64,000 nt of DNA from Chroococcidiopsis thermalis PCC 7203. GTDB taxonomy: Bacteria; Cyanobacteriota; Cyanobacteriia; Cyanobacteriales; Chroococcidiopsidaceae. The stretch is taken from contig NC_019695.1 of NCBI RefSeq assembly GCF_000317125.1, positions 3,336,336-3,400,335 on the forward strand, read 5' to 3'. The notes under the pieces are model-generated. The model was not told where the DNA came from and ran no database searches. It saw nothing but the letters and a program-made list of their open reading frames with translations. Below are positions 10,106 through 18,174 of the stretch, piece by piece; the stretch's first letter is position 1, and each line of letters opens with the position of its first letter. Both the position numbers and the translations under genes were made by a program.

Positions 10106-11091
10106 AATACCTGTCCGCGTTGAATTTGCGCGAAGATTTCGGCTAGTATCTCTTGCGCTCCTTGTTGACGAAGGCGTTGGGCTAATTCGATGCCAAGCTT
10201 TTCTGCCTCTGTAGGCGCACCAGTTACGGTATCTTTAACCAATCTTTGCCCGTCTAAACTAGCTACCATACCCGTGAGAGTTAGCACATCTCCCTCAAGG
10301 CTAGTGTTAACGCCAATAGGCACTTGACAGCCACCTTCTAATTCCCGCAAAAAGGCACGTTCGGCAAGAGCGCGATCGCGTGTGGGTACGTCTTCGATCG
10401 CCTTAATTAGAGATAAGACTTCTTCGTCACCCTCACGACATTCTATTCCCAAAGCGCCCTGTCCGACAGCGTGCAAGGAGATTTCTGCTGGAATGACCCG
10501 ATCGACGCGATCGCCTAATCCTAGTCTTTGTAGTCCCGCTACTGCCAATACTAGGGCATCATATTCTCCAGCATCGAGTTTTTGCAGGCGTGTAATTACG
10601 TTACCACGCACATCTTTAAATGCTAGGTGGGGGAAGTGATAGCGTAGTTGTGCCAGTCTGCGTAAAGAGGAAGTCCCGATGACGGCTCCTTCTGGCAATG
10701 TATCGAATTGTTTATCTTTATACTTAGAATGTAATACTAAAGCATCTGCCGGATTTTCTCTTTCTGTGACCGCTCCCAACATCAACCCTTCCGGTAAGCG
10801 AGTCGGCAAGTCTTTCAGGGAATGTACGGCAAAATCAATTTCCTGATTGAGCATCCCCACTTCTAACTCTTTAGTAAATAACCCTTTATCACCAATCTTG
10901 GCAAGGGCAACGTCGAGAATTTTATCCCCTTGAGTAGACATGGTGTGGACTTCAAAAGTGCGATCTGGAAAAGCTTTTTGCAGTTGTTCTTGCACCCAAT
11001 AAGTTTGAACTAAAGCCAATTGGCTCTTGCGCGAACCGATGCGAATTGTGCGGGTAGGGCTGGAAACCGTGGGTGAGGCGTTAGAGGACAT
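10102..11091 (-). CDS. hemC: Hydroxymethylbilane synthase (porphobilinogen deaminase)
   Basis: 329 residues, typical length. It joins four porphobilinogens into hydroxymethylbilane in the haem, chlorophyll and cobalamin pathways. Seen: [17 protein letters not shown] at the start, the [10 protein letters not shown] and VHSLKDLPT motifs, [11 protein letters not shown] (substrate-binding Arg pair), the [13 protein letters not shown] motif, [10 protein letters not shown], and the cofactor-binding loop with the Cys of [10 protein letters not shown] (about 255). All expected residues are present. The stop codon lies inside a mobile-looking palindrome. Start at [19 protein letters not shown]; a later start is possible because the first 14 residues are low complexity. 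Confidence 0.97.
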   Translation of the reverse strand: MSSNASPTVSSPTRTIRIGSRKSQLALVQTYWVQEQLQKAFPDRTFEVHTMSTQGDKILDVALAKIGDKGLFTKELEVGMLNQEIDFAVHSLKDLPTRLPEGLMLGAVTERENPADALVLHSKYKDKQFDTLPEGAVIGTSSLRRLAQLRYHFPHLAFKDVRGNVITRLQKLDAGEYDALVLAVAGLQRLGLGDRVDRVIPAEISLHAVGQGALGIECREGDEEVLSLIKAIEDVPTRDRALAERAFLRELEGGCQVPIGVNTSLEGDVLTLTGMVASLDGQRLVKDTVTGAPTEAEKLGIELAQRLRQQGAQEILAEIFAQIQRGQVL

Positions 11092-11157
11092 ACTAAAGCA
11101 GCATTTATAGCTTAAATCTGAGTCACTCGATCTAGACTACCGCAGGACTGCACCCAG

Positions 11158-11199
11158 TGGTCAGTGACCAGTGACCAGTGACCAGTGACCAATGACCAT
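11158..11199. repeat. CAGTGAC heptamer tandem repeat
   Basis: About six copies of the 7-nt unit CAGTGAC/CAATGAC lie upstream of the Spy-like gene and behind hemC. The inverse unit TCACTGG recurs at 11835-11880 and 15709-15760. It belongs to the short heptamer repeats common in cyanobacterial intergenic DNA. Confidence 0.85.
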
Positions 11200-11306
11200 C
11201 ATGACTAAAGTAATAGTTAAATTCGTTACTTTCTCCACAGGCGATCGCGGTTTTTCGATTTTTATGATGGTGATATCAAATCTTAGAAACGCCAGAGAAC
11301 GCTACC

Positions 11307-11753
11307 ATGCAATTTAAACTTATCCCTTTATTAGCCAGCGCGATCGCCTTGAGTATTGCCACCGTACCGCTAGCAGCTCAAGCTGAACCCGTTGCACCAG
11401 GATTGCAAATAGCCCAAGCTCAAGATAAAATTCCACCTCGACTTGAAAAACTGGGGCTAACTCAGGAACAAAGAGATAAAATTGCCGAAATCCGTCGCAA
11501 TACCCGCACCCAAATCGAAGCAGTTATGACACCAGCACAGCGGGAACAACTCAAAACCGTTAGAGAAAGCAGACAACGCCGTCGCGAAGCGTTAGCTTCT
11601 CTCAACCTAACTCCAGAGCAGAAAACCAAAATGCAACAAATTCGTCAATCTGCCAAATCTCAGTTTGATGCAGTATTAACCCCACAACAGCAACAACAAC
11701 TACAGCAAATGAGACAAGAACGAGGCTGGAAGGGACAAAGAGGCGATCGCTAA
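11307..11753 (+). CDS. Periplasmic Spy/CpxP-like (LTxxQ) protein
   Basis: 148 residues with a clear signal peptide (about 1-26, cleavage near AAQAEP). The mature part is all helix and holds two repeats of the LTxxQ type: LGLTQEQRDKIAEIRRN with MTPAQREQLK, and LNLTPEQKTKMQQIRQ with LTPQQQQQLQ. This matches Spy/CpxP-fold periplasmic proteins, which act as chaperones or envelope-stress sensors. The C-terminus is basic (Arg/Lys/Gln rich). The start has a hydrophobic n-region directly after a short HIP1-containing leader. Partner and stress signal are unknown. Confidence 0.75.
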   Translation: MQFKLIPLLASAIALSIATVPLAAQAEPVAPGLQIAQAQDKIPPRLEKLGLTQEQRDKIAEIRRNTRTQIEAVMTPAQREQLKTVRESRQRRREALASLNLTPEQKTKMQQIRQSAKSQFDAVLTPQQQQQLQQMRQERGWKGQRGDR

Positions 11754-11755
11754 GA

Positions 11756-11880
<125 letters not shown>

Positions 11881-11944
11881 ATACCCCCTCCCCCAGTATT
11901 TTTGTTGTAGGTCAAATCAGTTAAGATATCTAGGCACAAGTGAA

Positions 11945-12112
11945 CTGTAATAGCATAGGGAAACATCGGTGTAAGTCCGAGGCTGTGCCGCAGCTGTAAA
12001 TGATTTTGTCGCTTGTCATTTGTCACTTGTCATTTGTTGCTCTAACTGCAAATGATAAATGACTGATGAACGATGACGAATAGTAAGCCAGAATGCCTGT
12101 GCTGTTATCCGC
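11945..12112 (+). promoter_or_regulatory. Cobalamin (B12) riboswitch
   Basis: The conserved blocks appear in order: GGGAAACATCGGTGTAAGTC (from 11958), CGAGGCTGTGCCGCAGCTGT (to about 11997), and after a variable arm AGTAAGCCAGAATGCCTGT (12082-12100), the B12-box. The element lies directly upstream of a CbiX-type cobalt chelatase, a logical B12 target. The variable arm (about 11998-12080) contains TTGTCAT/TTGTCAC heptamers whose complement (CAAATGATAAATGAC, about 12049-12063) follows, so the heptamer repeat appears to form a peripheral stem. No T-run terminator is visible; control of translation through sequestration near 12110-12150 is an inference. Confidence 0.9.
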
Positions 12113-12156
12113 TCACGCTATTTCCTGCGTCGCACGGGAAAGGAGCTAAAATCTCA

Positions 12157-13140
12157 ATGCTTAGCGATCGCCATTTAACTCCGTTGGAAGATATTTCTTT
12201 GCAATTACCACCTCTGCCGCTACAGCGTCCTCTATTACTGATCGGTCATGGAACTAGAGATGAAGCTGGACGGCAGAGCTTGCTAGATTTTGCCTCTGCA
12301 TACCAAGCTTTAGATACCTCTAGACCAGTTCTACCCTGCTTTCTGGAACTGACGGAACCAACAATTCAGGAAGGGGTAGATCGATGCATCGAGAAGGGTT
12401 TTACGGAAATTTCCGTGCTGCCAATTTTGCTGTTTGCCGCACGGCATAACAAATTTGATGTAACTAACGAACTCGATCGCGCTAGAGCCAGACATCCGCA
12501 GCTCAAATTTTACTACGGACGGCATTTTGGGATTACGCCCGGAATTCTCGATTTGTGGCGATCGCGTCTAGCAGAAATAGACCATCCTCAAATTCAGCGT
12601 GCAGACACTGTATTATTATTTGTCGGTCGCGGTTCTAGCGATCCTGATGCTAATGGCGACGCTTGCAAGCTCGCCCGTATTCTCTGGGAAGGTAGCGGCT
12701 ATGCTACTGTAGAAACCTGCTTTATCGGCATCACGCACCCGCGCTTAGAAGCAGGGTTCCAACGTGCTTTACTCTATCAGCCAAAACGGATTGTTGTTTT
12801 ACCTCACTTTCTCTTTACGGGTACGCTAGTTAAAAAGATTTTTGATGTCGCAGCTCAACAGCAACAAAAATATCCCCAAATTGAAATCGCTTGTTTGCCA
12901 GAAATAGGACTGCATCCGCTCCTATTTAGCATTCTCAGAGAGAGAGAAATCGAAACCCATTTAGGTCAAGTCCAGATGAATTGCGAGATGTGCAAATTCC
13001 GCCTAGCATCTGTAGCAGGTGACACGCATTCTCATAGCCACGACCATCACCATCATCACCACCACGACCATCACCACCCGCCTGTAGATCCTTACGCTAA
13101 TGCGGTAGACTATCATCAAAAAATCTGGCAAGTTCCATAA
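12157..13140 (+). CDS. cbiX: Sirohydrochlorin cobaltochelatase, CbiX type, with His-rich tail
   Basis: 327 residues from the ATG at 12157, which follows GGAAAGGAG at a workable distance. An earlier ATG at 12073 lies inside the riboswitch and is rejected. Two CbiX-like repeats are visible: [17 protein letters not shown] (metal/substrate His) with [19 protein letters not shown], and [16 protein letters not shown] with [17 protein letters not shown]. The enzyme inserts cobalt into sirohydrochlorin in cobalamin synthesis. Residues about 294-311 are an almost pure His tract ([17 protein letters not shown]) probably binding metal. The B12 riboswitch upstream supports the assignment. Confidence 0.92.
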   Translation: MLSDRHLTPLEDISLQLPPLPLQRPLLLIGHGTRDEAGRQSLLDFASAYQALDTSRPVLPCFLELTEPTIQEGVDRCIEKGFTEISVLPILLFAARHNKFDVTNELDRARARHPQLKFYYGRHFGITPGILDLWRSRLAEIDHPQIQRADTVLLFVGRGSSDPDANGDACKLARILWEGSGYATVETCFIGITHPRLEAGFQRALLYQPKRIVVLPHFLFTGTLVKKIFDVAAQQQQKYPQIEIACLPEIGLHPLLFSILREREIETHLGQVQMNCEMCKFRLASVAGDTHSHSHDHHHHHHHDHHHPPVDPYANAVDYHQKIWQVP

Positions 13141-13302
13141 TGGATTTGGTAATAGGTAATGGGTAATGATGGTTGGTTATTAGTACAGTAGGGTGTGCAA
13201 TCGCGTCGCGTAACGCACTTACGCATATTTCAGAAATCAAATATGAGTGCCTATAGTCATTAGTCATCCGTCATTTGTCATTTGTGAATAACTAGTGACT
13301 CA

Positions 13303-13349
13303 CGACCAACGACCAATTACCAATTACCAATTACCAATTACCAATTACC
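13303..13349. repeat. CCAATTA heptamers running up to the sipA start
   Basis: Six to seven CCAATTA units end at ACCAATG, where the ATG of the next gene begins two bases after the last full unit. No Shine-Dalgarno sequence is left in the usual window, so the repeat has occupied the ribosome-binding region. Confidence 0.85.
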
Positions 13350-13350
13350 A

Positions 13351-13641
13351 ATGACAAAAGAATTCACCATAGGCGAAACGGTCCGAGTTATCGCCTTGCC
13401 ACCTTACATTAAAACCGCCGAGCCGATGCCGATGCTGCGTCCTCCCGATACAATTCGTCTGCGGGAAGAAGGGATAGTTACGGATCGCCGTCCTGGGGGA
13501 TATTGGGTCGTCCGGTTCGATCGCGGTACTTTTCTGCTCGATAGTCAATATATTGAGAGCATCACATCAGAAGCAGAATCACCACCTGCATCTCACGTAG
13601 AACCATCTTTACCTGCGGATTCCGATCGCAGCGATGACTAA
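13351..13641 (+). CDS. sipA: SipA-like regulator (DUF3148), NblS/Hik33 partner
   Basis: 96 residues. The core (about 4-72) has the distinctive SipA pattern: GETVRVIALPPYIKTAEPMP, MLRPPDTIRLREEGIV, DRRPGGYWVVRFDRGTFLLD and SQYIE. SipA is a small beta-barrel-like protein that binds the histidine kinase NblS/Hik33 and modulates the high-light and stress response in cyanobacteria. An acidic, Ser/Pro-rich tail of about 24 residues follows the conserved part. Translation start is directly behind a heptamer repeat with no visible ribosome-binding site, yet the conserved N-terminus supports this ATG. It lies 35 nt before a peroxiredoxin gene and may share its transcript. Confidence 0.85.
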   Translation: MTKEFTIGETVRVIALPPYIKTAEPMPMLRPPDTIRLREEGIVTDRRPGGYWVVRFDRGTFLLDSQYIESITSEAESPPASHVEPSLPADSDRSDD

Positions 13642-13676
13642 TGTAAACTTATGTTAACTGACTTGCAGTTGACATC

Positions 13677-14234
13677 ATGATATCTCGTCGTACTTTTTTA
13701 ACTTCTGTTTTTGCGTGTTGCTTGTCTATTTTGGTTTGGTGTCATTTTGCTACCCCAGCCTTAGCGCTTGGGGGTAAACTACCACCAGTGAACCAACCCG
13801 CACCGCAATTTACCCTACCTACCAATACGGGAGATGGAGAAGTTTCCCTTTCCGACTTGCGCGGTCAGTGGGTCGTACTTTATTTTTATCCCAAGGACTT
13901 TACAGCAGGCTGTACCCTAGAAGCCAAGCGGTTTCAGCAAGACTTACCCAAATACATCGACAAAAATGCTCAGATTATTGGCGTGAGTGCTGATTCTATC
14001 GATTCCCATGCTGAATTCTGCGATTCAGAAGGGTTAAAATTCCCTTTGCTTGCTGATACCACAGGGGAAGTGAGTAAAGCATACGGTTCGTGGATTGGTG
14101 TTGTTTCGATGCGTCATAGTTTTCTCATCGACCCAGATGGGATTTTACGCGAAACTTTTGTGAAGGTAAATCCTGCCATTCACAGCACGGAAGTTCTAGC
14201 ACGGTTAGAGGAATTACAAAAAAACACTGCCTAA
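13677..14234 (+). CDS. Peroxiredoxin, BCP/PrxQ-like, with Tat-type signal
   Basis: 185 residues. The N-terminus MISRRTFLTSVFACCLSIL carries the twin-arginine pattern SRRTFL and a hydrophobic stretch with a probable cleavage at ALA-LGG (about 31), so export to the periplasm or thylakoid lumen is likely. The thioredoxin-fold part has VLYFYPKDFTAGCTLEA with the peroxidatic Cys (about 77). The second Cys of the classic PrxQ C-x4-C pair is absent (GCTLEAKRF); another Cys occurs in SHAEFCDSEG (about 113). It should reduce hydrogen or organic peroxides. It lies close behind sipA and is closed by a strong terminator. Confidence 0.88.
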   Translation: MISRRTFLTSVFACCLSILVWCHFATPALALGGKLPPVNQPAPQFTLPTNTGDGEVSLSDLRGQWVVLYFYPKDFTAGCTLEAKRFQQDLPKYIDKNAQIIGVSADSIDSHAEFCDSEGLKFPLLADTTGEVSKAYGSWIGVVSMRHSFLIDPDGILRETFVKVNPAIHSTEVLARLEELQKNTA

Positions 14235-14245
14235 AAGCTAAAGTG

Positions 14246-14278
14246 TAGAGACGTGCCATGTTACGTCTCTATTTTTTT
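14246..14278 (+). terminator. Rho-independent terminator after the peroxiredoxin gene
   Basis: TAGAGACGT (14246-14254) and ACGTCTCTA (14263-14271) form a 9-bp stem with an 8-nt loop, followed by seven T. The arms are shared with the palindrome at 10061-10092, which suggests that a dispersed palindrome has become a terminator here. Confidence 0.85.
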
Positions 14279-14301
14279 CAGCTTAGTTTTCAGCGTGTCT
14301 T

Positions 14302-14778
14302 ATGGACTTCGAGCCGAAATACCAGCCTATTAGACGGAAAGTCAGGTATCAAGTCAGCGATCGCGAATCGATTGAAATTACCGATCGCAAACCTTTAGAA
14401 ATATTACGAGATACGGAAGGATTAATCCGCCGTCAAGCTGTAGCCGCGATCGTCCCAGTTGTATCGCAGCCATTAGCAGCTAAAATCGAATCGGCTTCAG
14501 AGGTTGCGGAAGACTCGTTAAGCGTGTTAGCAGAAATCGATCTCGATGCGATTAGCGATGTGGAGTTACAGCCAGCCAGAATCTTAGTTGGCTTGAGTTT
14601 TGTTGGTTTTGGCGCACTGGCGATCGCTTTACTAACCTTGTTTATTTACACCCTGCATCCTCAACTTACCCGCCAGCAACAAATTCACCAATACTGGTAT
14701 CCTTACGTCTTTTTTGTCTCTTTAGGCGTGACAGGGTTGCTAACTTTAGGGCGAGAAATTATGCGTTTTACCAGATAG
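14302..14778 (+). CDS. Two-helix membrane protein of unknown function
   Basis: 158 residues. A soluble N-terminal part (about 1-90), charged and rich in Asp/Glu/Arg, precedes two membrane segments: ILVGLSFVGFGALAIALLTL (about 93-115) and YPYVFFVSLGVTGLLTLG (about 133-150). Both ends would face the cytoplasm if the positive-inside rule holds (RKVR, RRQ, GREIMRFTR). I recognise no domain. It stands between the peroxiredoxin terminator and a convergent gene, so it is probably transcribed alone. Confidence 0.6.
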   Translation: MDFEPKYQPIRRKVRYQVSDRESIEITDRKPLEILRDTEGLIRRQAVAAIVPVVSQPLAAKIESASEVAEDSLSVLAEIDLDAISDVELQPARILVGLSFVGFGALAIALLTLFIYTLHPQLTRQQQIHQYWYPYVFFVSLGVTGLLTLGREIMRFTR

Positions 14779-14909
14779 GGAGCAGGGGGAAGAGAGCTGA
14801 GGGAGCGATCGGGAGCGCAAGGTTGCTGAGGGAGAGTCGCAAAGAAACCTCTCGCAAGAGCGCAAGAGCGCCTTTCACCAACTACCAATTACCCATTACC
14901 AACTACCAA

Positions 14910-15473
14910 TTACCGCATCATCCCAAACTGACTTCCGCCACGAATCATCGATTTGCTGTTGGCATCAAGATCGATCTGACATTGAGTCGGAATAGCAGTG
15001 AAGTCACAAGTGTAAGTGGCTAGAAGTTGCTTTTGCTCGTTGAAAACTCTCAAATTATAGCCGCGATCCATAGCATCAGTACCAAAATGATGCACGAACT
15101 CGTATTGTTGAATATAGTCTAAAGAATTCCAATTTTGCCGTTTTACTTGCAAGTCGATGCGTCCTGAATCGCCATTTTGTTGAGCGGGATAAGCCAGCCA
15201 ATGACTCAGCAAATCTCCACCAAACTGCTCTTTTGCCCACCACAGACTGGGAGTTGTCACAGTGTCTTGAACAGTGTCTTGAGATGCAGTATTTGGCGCG
15301 ATCGCGCGATCGTTTTGGTCAATTGTCGCTCGCGTTAAACCCAGTTCTAGCAGAGCTTGAGAAGGCTGAGCCGTAACTATTTGTAACGTTGAGTTTGAGT
15401 TTGGCAATGGCGCGATCGCCCCCAAGCTTATTCCCAGTAATATTCCTGACGATTTCCAGAATGAATTCATCAC
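14910..15473 (-). CDS. Exported protein of unknown function
   Basis: 187 residues. The start MMNSFWKSSGILLGISLGAI is a plausible signal peptide. A Thr/Gln-rich linker (about 50-75) is followed by a compact conserved-looking part (about 75-180): SLWWAKEQFGGDLLSHWLAY, IDLQVKRQNWNSLDYIQQYE and a pair of Cys (TYTCDF and TQCQID, 11 residues apart) that could form a disulfide. The ending SMIRGGSQFGMMR is basic. I do not recognise the family; a periplasmic beta-rich domain is the most that can be inferred. Confidence 0.6.
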   Translation of the reverse strand: MMNSFWKSSGILLGISLGAIAPLPNSNSTLQIVTAQPSQALLELGLTRATIDQNDRAIAPNTASQDTVQDTVTTPSLWWAKEQFGGDLLSHWLAYPAQQNGDSGRIDLQVKRQNWNSLDYIQQYEFVHHFGTDAMDRGYNLRVFNEQKQLLATYTCDFTAIPTQCQIDLDANSKSMIRGGSQFGMMR

Positions 15474-15540
15474 CCTTGCTGCTGGCTGCTACTTTAACTT
15501 GTATCTCGACTTTATTAACATAATTTCTGCTTAGTGGCAA

Positions 15541-15776
15541 GGAAATTTATGATTGGAAAAAGTGAGTGGGAAGCTAGAAGTTAGCAGTGATGGTAGTTGG
15601 TAGTTGGTAATTGGTAAGAAAGTGGTGGGTGTTGATGCGGGTGTAGGGGAGCCAGCGCCGTGTGGGAGGTCGGTGTGTTGTGGGGTGTGGGGTGTAGTGG
15701 ATTGTTAACTGGTCACTGGTCACTGGTCACTGGTCACTGGTCACTGGTCACTGCTCCCTGCTCTCTGATTCTGCAC
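15541..15776. repeat. Intergenic heptamer repeats (TAGTTGG and TCACTGG)
   Basis: A short TAGTTGG tract (about 15595-15618), a GT-rich irregular stretch, and about seven TCACTGG units (15709-15760) fill the gap before the HpsJ-like gene. No gene is visible. Confidence 0.8.
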
Positions 15777-16577
15777 CTACGATCCAAATTGACTTTGGTT
15801 GACGATTTTGCGGGTTTTCTGCCAAATAACTAGAAAGAAAGTTCCAGAGATGAGCGCTCCTAAAGATATTTTGATTGTATTTTTGATTTGCGTTCCAAGA
15901 TTATTTTCGCGGCTAGCTGCTTGGGCTTGAAGCGATCGCTCGTTCTGAGATAAGCTAGCCAGCAATTGTTGTTTAACTACCTCTGGATTTCCTATTTCTG
16001 GCGGAGTCGCTTGAGGATTAATGCGGCTTAAAATTGCTGCTATGTCTGCTGATGTTTGGGCTTTATTTATCTGTTCTTTTAATTGCTGAATTTGTGCCGA
16101 TCTTGTGGCAATTTGAGTTGAACTTTGTTGGTCAATTCTGACAATAGCGCTAATCGCTAATGGTAAGAGCAAAAAATATAAAATTCCTCCTAATAAACTG
16201 AGCCAGGATAAAAATTTAAAGAACCGGAATTGAGATTCTCCAATTAAAACAAAAATCAGACCTAAAATTGGTACGGGTGCGCGTTCTACAAGTTGATTTG
16301 CTAGCTGAAACTCCCACACGGGATTAGTAAAATTGAAAGGAATCAGAATTGCTAGCAGATCTAATAAAAATAAAGATAATAAAGTATAGCCTGCTAAACG
16401 AAATAATGGTTCGAGATAACTGTGCGATTGTGCCACAAGATGGATGACCTGTTGTACTGTTTTCTTTGAGACAAAGGAGAGGGGGAAGACAAGGGGGACA
16501 AGGGGGACAAGGGAGACAAGGGAGACAAGGGGGACAAGGGGAGCAATTCTAGTCACTAGACACCAACCACTAGTCAC
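15777..16577 (-). CDS. HpsJ-like membrane protein, exosortase-associated
   Basis: Up to 266 residues. Four hydrophobic segments: about 62-82, 95-112, 118-142 and 235-253. Between the third and fourth lies a helical, Gln-rich loop (IQQLKEQINKAQTSADIAAI onward) typical of HpsJ-like proteins found with cyanoexosortases and polysaccharide export. The first 35 or so residues ([18 protein letters not shown]) are encoded by a 9-mer minisatellite and are probably not native; no later ATG exists before the first membrane segment, so a GTG start (LVAQSHSY region, about residue 48) is an alternative. It lies 16 nt after the exosortase-associated gene in the same operon. Confidence 0.65.
   Translation of the reverse strand: MTSGWCLVTRIAPLVPLVSLVSLVPLVPLVFPLSFVSKKTVQQVIHLVAQSHSYLEPLFRLAGYTLLSLFLLDLLAILIPFNFTNPVWEFQLANQLVERAPVPILGLIFVLIGESQFRFFKFLSWLSLLGGILYFLLLPLAISAIVRIDQQSSTQIATRSAQIQQLKEQINKAQTSADIAAILSRINPQATPPEIGNPEVVKQQLLASLSQNERSLQAQAASRENNLGTQIKNTIKISLGALISGTFFLVIWQKTRKIVNQSQFGS
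16485..16541. repeat. GGGGGACAA 9-mer minisatellite at a gene start
   Basis: Six to seven GGGGGACAA/GGGAGACAA units cover the apparent N-terminus of the HpsJ-like gene. The same unit occurs inside mfd (5505-5550) and at 59490-59665. Confidence 0.85.
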
Positions 16578-16593
16578 TCTTTACTAATAATTG

Positions 16594-17277
16594 TTAAATT
16601 GGAGGAAAGCGAGAACTCCACCACTTATATGAAGAAAACCAAGCCTGTTCTAAGGTAGAGTAAGCTTCGGACGTAGGCTGTTTTAAAGGTAAAGATAAAT
16701 GAGTCCAAATGCAACGGTTATCTCTTAATTCTTGTCTTCCCAACAACCATAATGCAATTCGTGGAAATTGAAAATCATAGCGCAAGCGATTTGCGTCAAA
16801 TTGGGAAGGAGTGAACGTACTACCACCACGAGAATTAATACATGCATTTAAATATGCTCTTTGTTGGTGTACGAAAACTGCGTAATAACCTAATTGTGGA
16901 TTGTGGCGAATTTGCAGTGGAGATTGATTGGTTGGAAATGATAGATTAAGATTGTCTGCGATCGCTTGTTGTCCATCTCCTACAGTATTTAATTCATAGC
17001 GCGCATCAACATCGAGTAACAAGTCGTTTTGCTTGTATTGATAGCGTCTACCTGGAAATGCTACCTTACCATATGGTTCTTGTTCTACAATTCGATCTGG
17101 TAGCGGTTGACTTGCGACTTGCTGCCACTGTGGAAGAGGAACTGTAGCAGGAAATGTAAAAGGGGTAACTTTTCGCTTACCAATGTTTGAATCGAGTAAC
17201 ACTCGACTAGATACAAACAATACATTGACAAATGTGAAAATTAATAGCGGTGTTCGCAAGCGTTGCCAAAACTTCAT
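16594..17277 (-). CDS. Cyanoexosortase A system-associated protein
   Basis: 227 residues. One N-terminal membrane anchor (about 10-28; LLIFTFVNVLFVSSRVLLDS) is followed by a soluble domain with the pattern SQPLPDRI, GRRYQYKQNDLLLDVDARYE, YYAVFVHQQRAYLNACINSRG and ending WFSSYKWWSSRFP. Proteins of this type (related to EpsI-like partners) follow cyanoexosortase genes and are thought to help process sorted surface proteins or export exopolysaccharide; the biochemical role is not established. The start codon overlaps the end of the exosortase gene by 4 nt, so the two are translationally coupled. Confidence 0.75.
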   Translation of the reverse strand: MKFWQRLRTPLLIFTFVNVLFVSSRVLLDSNIGKRKVTPFTFPATVPLPQWQQVASQPLPDRIVEQEPYGKVAFPGRRYQYKQNDLLLDVDARYELNTVGDGQQAIADNLNLSFPTNQSPLQIRHNPQLGYYAVFVHQQRAYLNACINSRGGSTFTPSQFDANRLRYDFQFPRIALWLLGRQELRDNRCIWTHLSLPLKQPTSEAYSTLEQAWFSSYKWWSSRFPPI

Positions 17278-18149
17278 AGTTCAGAAAGTTCTCTCTTGTC
17301 TGAATGTTCGGAAGGTAATCTTTTACTAGTTAAATAACAGAATCCTCCAAATAATAAAGTAGAAGTTAGAAAAAAAACTTGCGAACCCGTACCGATGTGC
17401 CAGTATTTAAATGTAGCTTCGGCTGTGTAAGCGTGTAAAATGGCTAGAATAGCGACTCGTACTCCATTGACAACAAAAGCGATCGCAACTGCGGCTAAAG
17501 GAACGAGGATTTTTTGCATTGTTTTTGTCGGAAACATGACTAAAAATAATACAGATAGTTTTAATAAAGGAAATATACTTTCCCAACCAGAACAACCAGC
17601 AGCTACCTCTACAGCTTTGCCATTAGCCAAAATAATATTGACTCCCTCGCGATAAAACTCTACTCCTAGATAAGTCAAAATCAAAGAGGCAAAATTTGCC
17701 GTGTATAGAGCGAGAATTCCAATTCGATTAATGAGCAACTCTACAGGAATCGAAAAAGCAAAGATAATGATTATCTCTTGCCAATATTGATGTAATTTGT
17801 TGGCTCCAGAAGCAAGTAAAACCAATCCTATAGCAGCGATAAAGGGAATAAAATGAAATAAATTGTCGAAACTAGTCATCCATAGACTTCTGAGGAGAAC
17901 AAAGCCTAGAAGACTAAAGCCGAGGAAGCTAGAAACAATATCGCTTTGTAAAATTAATTTGTGGCGCTTTTCCCATATTAAAATTGCCACAGCCAACCAA
18001 CAAAGAAGACTGAGAATAAATTGATTTGAATCGGCATTACTCCGCCAAATTAAACTTGCATGAATAGTCGCTATACCACTCGCGATCGCCATTAACCAAA
18101 ATTGCGGTTCTTGTAGCGATCGCCATTCATTTTGGGAAAAAACTTTCAT
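17274..18149 (-). CDS. Cyanoexosortase A
   Basis: 291 residues with about eight membrane segments. The exosortase catalytic triad is visible: Cys in VEVAAGCSGWES (about 190), Arg in VVNGVRVAILA (about 232) and His in FKYWHIGTGSQ (about 253). Exosortases cut and transfer proteins with a C-terminal PEP-CTERM sorting signal in the inner membrane. An ATG 18 nt further upstream would add MVIGNF, but those codons lie in TAATTGG repeat sequence, so I start at MKVFSQNEW. The gene leads a minus-strand operon with its associated protein and an HpsJ-like protein. No PEP-CTERM substrate gene is seen in this window. Confidence 0.85.
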   Translation of the reverse strand: MKVFSQNEWRSLQEPQFWLMAIASGIATIHASLIWRSNADSNQFILSLLCWLAVAILIWEKRHKLILQSDIVSSFLGFSLLGFVLLRSLWMTSFDNLFHFIPFIAAIGLVLLASGANKLHQYWQEIIIIFAFSIPVELLINRIGILALYTANFASLILTYLGVEFYREGVNIILANGKAVEVAAGCSGWESIFPLLKLSVLFLVMFPTKTMQKILVPLAAVAIAFVVNGVRVAILAILHAYTAEATFKYWHIGTGSQVFFLTSTLLFGGFCYLTSKRLPSEHSDKRELSEL

Positions 18150-18174
18150 AAAATTACCAATTACCAATTACTAA

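Noticed and set aside
12073-12156. Upstream ATG that would extend CbiX by 28 residues
   Set aside because: It lies inside the cobalamin riboswitch core and encodes a non-conserved stretch; the ATG at 12157 has a ribosome-binding site.
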